Shown here: positions 61,977 to 64,000 of the stretch, piece after piece
How positions within the stretch are numbered: position 1 is the first letter of the stretch
How the letters are laid out: the number at the start of each line of letters is the position of its first letter
Source of the DNA: Chromohalobacter sarecensis
GTDB lineage: Bacteria > Pseudomonadota > Gammaproteobacteria > Pseudomonadales > Halomonadaceae
Length of the DNA: 64,000 nucleotides
Assembly: GCF_023061135.1 (NCBI RefSeq)
Contig: NZ_JAKGAN010000005.1
Location: 186,001 to 250,000 of the forward strand
Reading direction: 5' to 3'
Position numbers and translations under genes: made by a program
The notes under the pieces: model-generated
Databases searched by the model: none
The model's input: the letters and a program-made list of their open reading frames with translations, nothing else
What the model was told of the DNA's origin: nothing

Positions 61977-63077
61977 TTAACCGAATAGCTGCTTGAGCGT
62001 ATGCGGCTGGCTACGCAGATACTGCTTCGGGGCGTGGACGCTGGCGCCGAGCTGGGCGGCGGCGTGCCACGGCCAGCGCGGGTCATAGAGCATGCCGCGG
62101 GCCAGGGCGACAGCGTCCGCCTCACCGCTGAACACGATGCCTTCGGCCTGTTCCGGCTCGGTGATCAGTCCCACCGCGATCACCGACATGGCGACCTCCT
62201 GCTTCATGCGACGAGCGAACGGCACCTGATAGTTGGGGCCGACATCGAGCGTTTGGCGCGGATCGAGACCGCCGCCGGAGCAGTCGATGAAGCTGCAGCC
62301 ACGGGCGTCGAGTGCCTTGGCCAATTCGACGCTCTGCTCCAGATCCCAGCCGCCTTCGACCCAGTCGCTTCCGGAGATGCGGATACCCACTGGCTTGTCG
62401 TCCGGGAACACCTCACGCACGGCATCGAAGATCTCCAGCACGATTCGCATGCGGTTTTCCAGACTACCGCCGTACTTGTCGTCGCGCTGATTCGAAAGCA
62501 GCGACAAGAATTCATGCAATAGATAGCCATGTGCCGCGTGCAGTTCGATTAGCTCGAAACCGAGACGCTCGGCGCGCTGGGCCGAGGCGACGAAGTTCGC
62601 CTTGAGCTGTTCGATATCAGCAAGGCTCATCGCCTGTGGCGGACGCTGCCCGTCCTGATACGCGATGGCGGAAGGCGCCACGGTCTGCCAGCCGCCTTCT
62701 TCGAGGCTGAGCTGCGCGCCGCCCTCCCAGGGCGCCTGGCAGGACGCCTTGCGACCCGCGTGACCCAACTGGATGCCGACCGGCATCGGCGAATGGGCAC
62801 GAATCGACTCGAGTACACGCGCCATTGCCTGCTCGTTATCGTCCGAATAAAGCCCCACATCGCCGGAGGTGATGCGTCCTTCCGGCGCGACGGCGGAGGC
62901 CTCGACGATCAACAGCCCTGCGCCGGAGAGCGCCAGATTACCGAGATGGATGGTGTGCCAGTCGGTCATGCTGCCGTTAGCGTCGGCGGAGTATTGGCAC
63001 ATCGGTGAAATGACGATGCGATTGGCCAGTTCGAGCTCGCCGAGCGTGAGCGGCGTAAACAGCTTGGGGGATGCCAT
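61977..63077 (-). CDS. NADH:flavin oxidoreductase of the Old Yellow Enzyme family (NamA/YqjM-like)
   Basis: 366-residue FMN-dependent ene-reductase. The opening LFTPLTLGELELANRIVISPMCQYSA (two strands), IQLGHAGRKAS and ELHAAHGYLLHEFLSLLSNQRDDKYGGSLENRMR region with the substrate-binding His pair are those of the YqjM/XenA class, and the early Cys of MCQYS is the redox-tuning residue of that class. The start at 63077 has AGGA 8 nt upstream. It may reduce unsaturated carbonyl compounds or detoxify electrophiles; a direct pathway role is not evident. Confidence 0.88.
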   Translation of the reverse strand: MASPKLFTPLTLGELELANRIVISPMCQYSADANGSMTDWHTIHLGNLALSGAGLLIVEASAVAPEGRITSGDVGLYSDDNEQAMARVLESIRAHSPMPVGIQLGHAGRKASCQAPWEGGAQLSLEEGGWQTVAPSAIAYQDGQRPPQAMSLADIEQLKANFVASAQRAERLGFELIELHAAHGYLLHEFLSLLSNQRDDKYGGSLENRMRIVLEIFDAVREVFPDDKPVGIRISGSDWVEGGWDLEQSVELAKALDARGCSFIDCSGGGLDPRQTLDVGPNYQVPFARRMKQEVAMSVIAVGLITEPEQAEGIVFSGEADAVALARGMLYDPRWPWHAAAQLGASVHAPKQYLRSQPHTLKQLFG

Positions 63078-63260
63078 AAAAACGTTCCTGAAGCGAATGA
63101 TGGCAAGAATGTAGCTTGCTAACAATTATTTGGCAATAGCGGACTGGCATAGCACAGATACCTTCGATATTGTATGTAAAGACTTAGGCGAGTACGCATT
63201 CGCAGTGATTCACGCGACTATACTCGATGGTTATGCAATGGAATTCAGGGAGTCGGCACT

Positions 63261-64000
63261 ATGCAGGCAAGATATCGATACGCAGCGCTGGCCGTTGGGC
63301 TGCCGCTGATGGCAGTGGCGGTGCCCAGTCAGGCACAGGAAAGCGGCTGGCAGGGGAGCCTGGGCACGGGGGCGATTTACTCTCCCGATTATCTGGGGAG
63401 CGACGATTATGAAACCTCCGTGTGGCCGTCTGTCGACCTGGCCTATGGCGATAGCGTGTATATCAACGCGCGTGATGGTGTGGGGTGGAACGTCATCAAT
63501 CGGGATGGCTGGAAGGTGTCGCCGTTTCTCGGTTATACCCTCGGGCGCGATGACGAAGACGATCTGCATCGTCTGGATAAGGTCGATGGCGGCGTCACGG
63601 CCGGGCTGCGAGCCGAGTATACCGAGGGCCATTGGTTATACAGCGCGGCGGTGGAAGCCCCCGTCAGTGGGGACGTGGACGGCTATCACGCCAAGGCCAA
63701 GGCGCATTGGCGTTCACGCTTGACCCAGCGGCTGTCTGTCTCGCTGGGGCCAAGCGTTGCTTATGGGAGCGAGTCCTGGGCCGAGGATATGTTCGGCATC
63801 TCCTCGCGGGAAAGCCAACGTTCGGGGCTGGATGCCTATTCGCCGAGCGAGGGGTATTTCAAGGTCGGCGCCGATGCCAGTCTGAGCTATTACCTCACGC
63901 GAACATGGTCCGTCACAGGAATGGTGGGTGTGTCACGCCTGACCGGCGATGCCAAGGACAGCCCCATCGTCGACGATATCGGCGATGCGACCCAGGCTTA
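63261..64000 (+). CDS. MipA/OmpV family outer membrane protein (cut by the window end)
   Basis: The first 246 codons of an outer membrane protein are visible. A signal peptide to about residue 25 (VPSQA) is followed by GWQGSLGTGAIYSPDYLGSDDYETSVWPSVDLAYGD, split across strands, which is the opening of MipA/OmpV proteins, and by alternating beta-strands. GGGAG lies 10 nt before the ATG. The frame stays open to the last base, so the C-terminus lies outside. Function in the family is unsettled (scaffold for murein enzymes or adhesion/porin role). Confidence 0.82.
   Translation, partial: MQARYRYAALAVGLPLMAVAVPSQAQESGWQGSLGTGAIYSPDYLGSDDYETSVWPSVDLAYGDSVYINARDGVGWNVINRDGWKVSPFLGYTLGRDDEDDLHRLDKVDGGVTAGLRAEYTEGHWLYSAAVEAPVSGDVDGYHAKAKAHWRSRLTQRLSVSLGPSVAYGSESWAEDMFGISSRESQRSGLDAYSPSEGYFKVGADASLSYYLTRTWSVTGMVGVSRLTGDAKDSPIVDDIGDATQA

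Overview
The window looks like chromosomal DNA of a moderately GC-rich gammaproteobacterium, most likely a member of the Halomonadaceae (Chromohalobacter/Halomonas type). This is an inference from protein style, abundant TRAP transporters and codon use; no rRNA or housekeeping marker is present. I see no tRNA, rRNA, CRISPR array or insertion sequence. Almost the whole window is a supraoperonic island for catabolism of lignin-derived and other aromatic acids, with the transporters and regulators of each branch beside it.

Layout. 0.1-2.1 kb: sugar-acid genes (2-hydroxyacid dehydrogenase, KDG kinase). 2.3-13.5 kb: ferulate/p-coumarate module (vdh, ech, fcs, two MarR regulators, a TRAP system with two binding proteins, a DUF3237 protein), ending in a 5'-truncated ligC-like remnant directly behind fcs. 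13.5-21.5 kb: porin, IclR regulator (PcaR-like), pcaB, pcaIJ, pcaF and a pcaD-pcaC fusion. 21.6-29.3 kb: one TRAP membrane pair with three related binding proteins around a LysR gene and benzoylformate decarboxylase. 29.5-32 kb: pcaQ and pcaHG. 32-33.5 kb: a PLP dehydratase and a thioredoxin-like protein. 33.6-40 kb: a tightly coupled minus-strand operon for gallate-type meta cleavage (galB, ligK/galC, galD, hydrolase, SnoaL-like protein, ligA, ligB, a 46-codon gallate dioxygenase remnant, MFS exporter/importer). 40.2-48 kb: two LysR regulators with duplicated DNA-binding domains flanking a TRAP system and a VanAB-like Rieske oxygenase/reductase. 48-53.5 kb: TAXI-type TRAP transporter, IclR regulator and FAD monooxygenase. 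53.7-59 kb: vanB, vanA, vanR, pobC-like AraC regulator and pobA. 59-61.8 kb: aldehyde and aryl-alcohol dehydrogenases. 62-64 kb: Old Yellow Enzyme homologue and the start of a MipA/OmpV outer membrane protein.

How it fits together. Ferulate and coumarate are activated by Fcs, shortened by Ech and oxidised by Vdh to vanillate or 4-hydroxybenzoate. VanAB and PobA convert these to protocatechuate. PcaHG, PcaB and PcaL turn protocatechuate into 3-oxoadipate, and PcaIJ and PcaF yield succinyl-CoA and acetyl-CoA. A second ring-cleavage route (LigAB, GalD, GalB, LigK) matches gallate degradation; the genes specific to protocatechuate 4,5-cleavage are missing here or broken.

Most informative observations: two decayed genes (ligC remnant, gallate dioxygenase remnant) that trace a shift between two meta-cleavage routes; operator families readable by eye (PcaR-type sites including one before the porin, VanR-type palindromes including one in an odd place, a duplicated MarR-type inverted repeat before fcs, a PcaQ box); two LysR proteins with tandem HTH domains; TRAP systems with more binding proteins than membrane units; and a 47-bp direct repeat that brackets the alcohol dehydrogenase gene.
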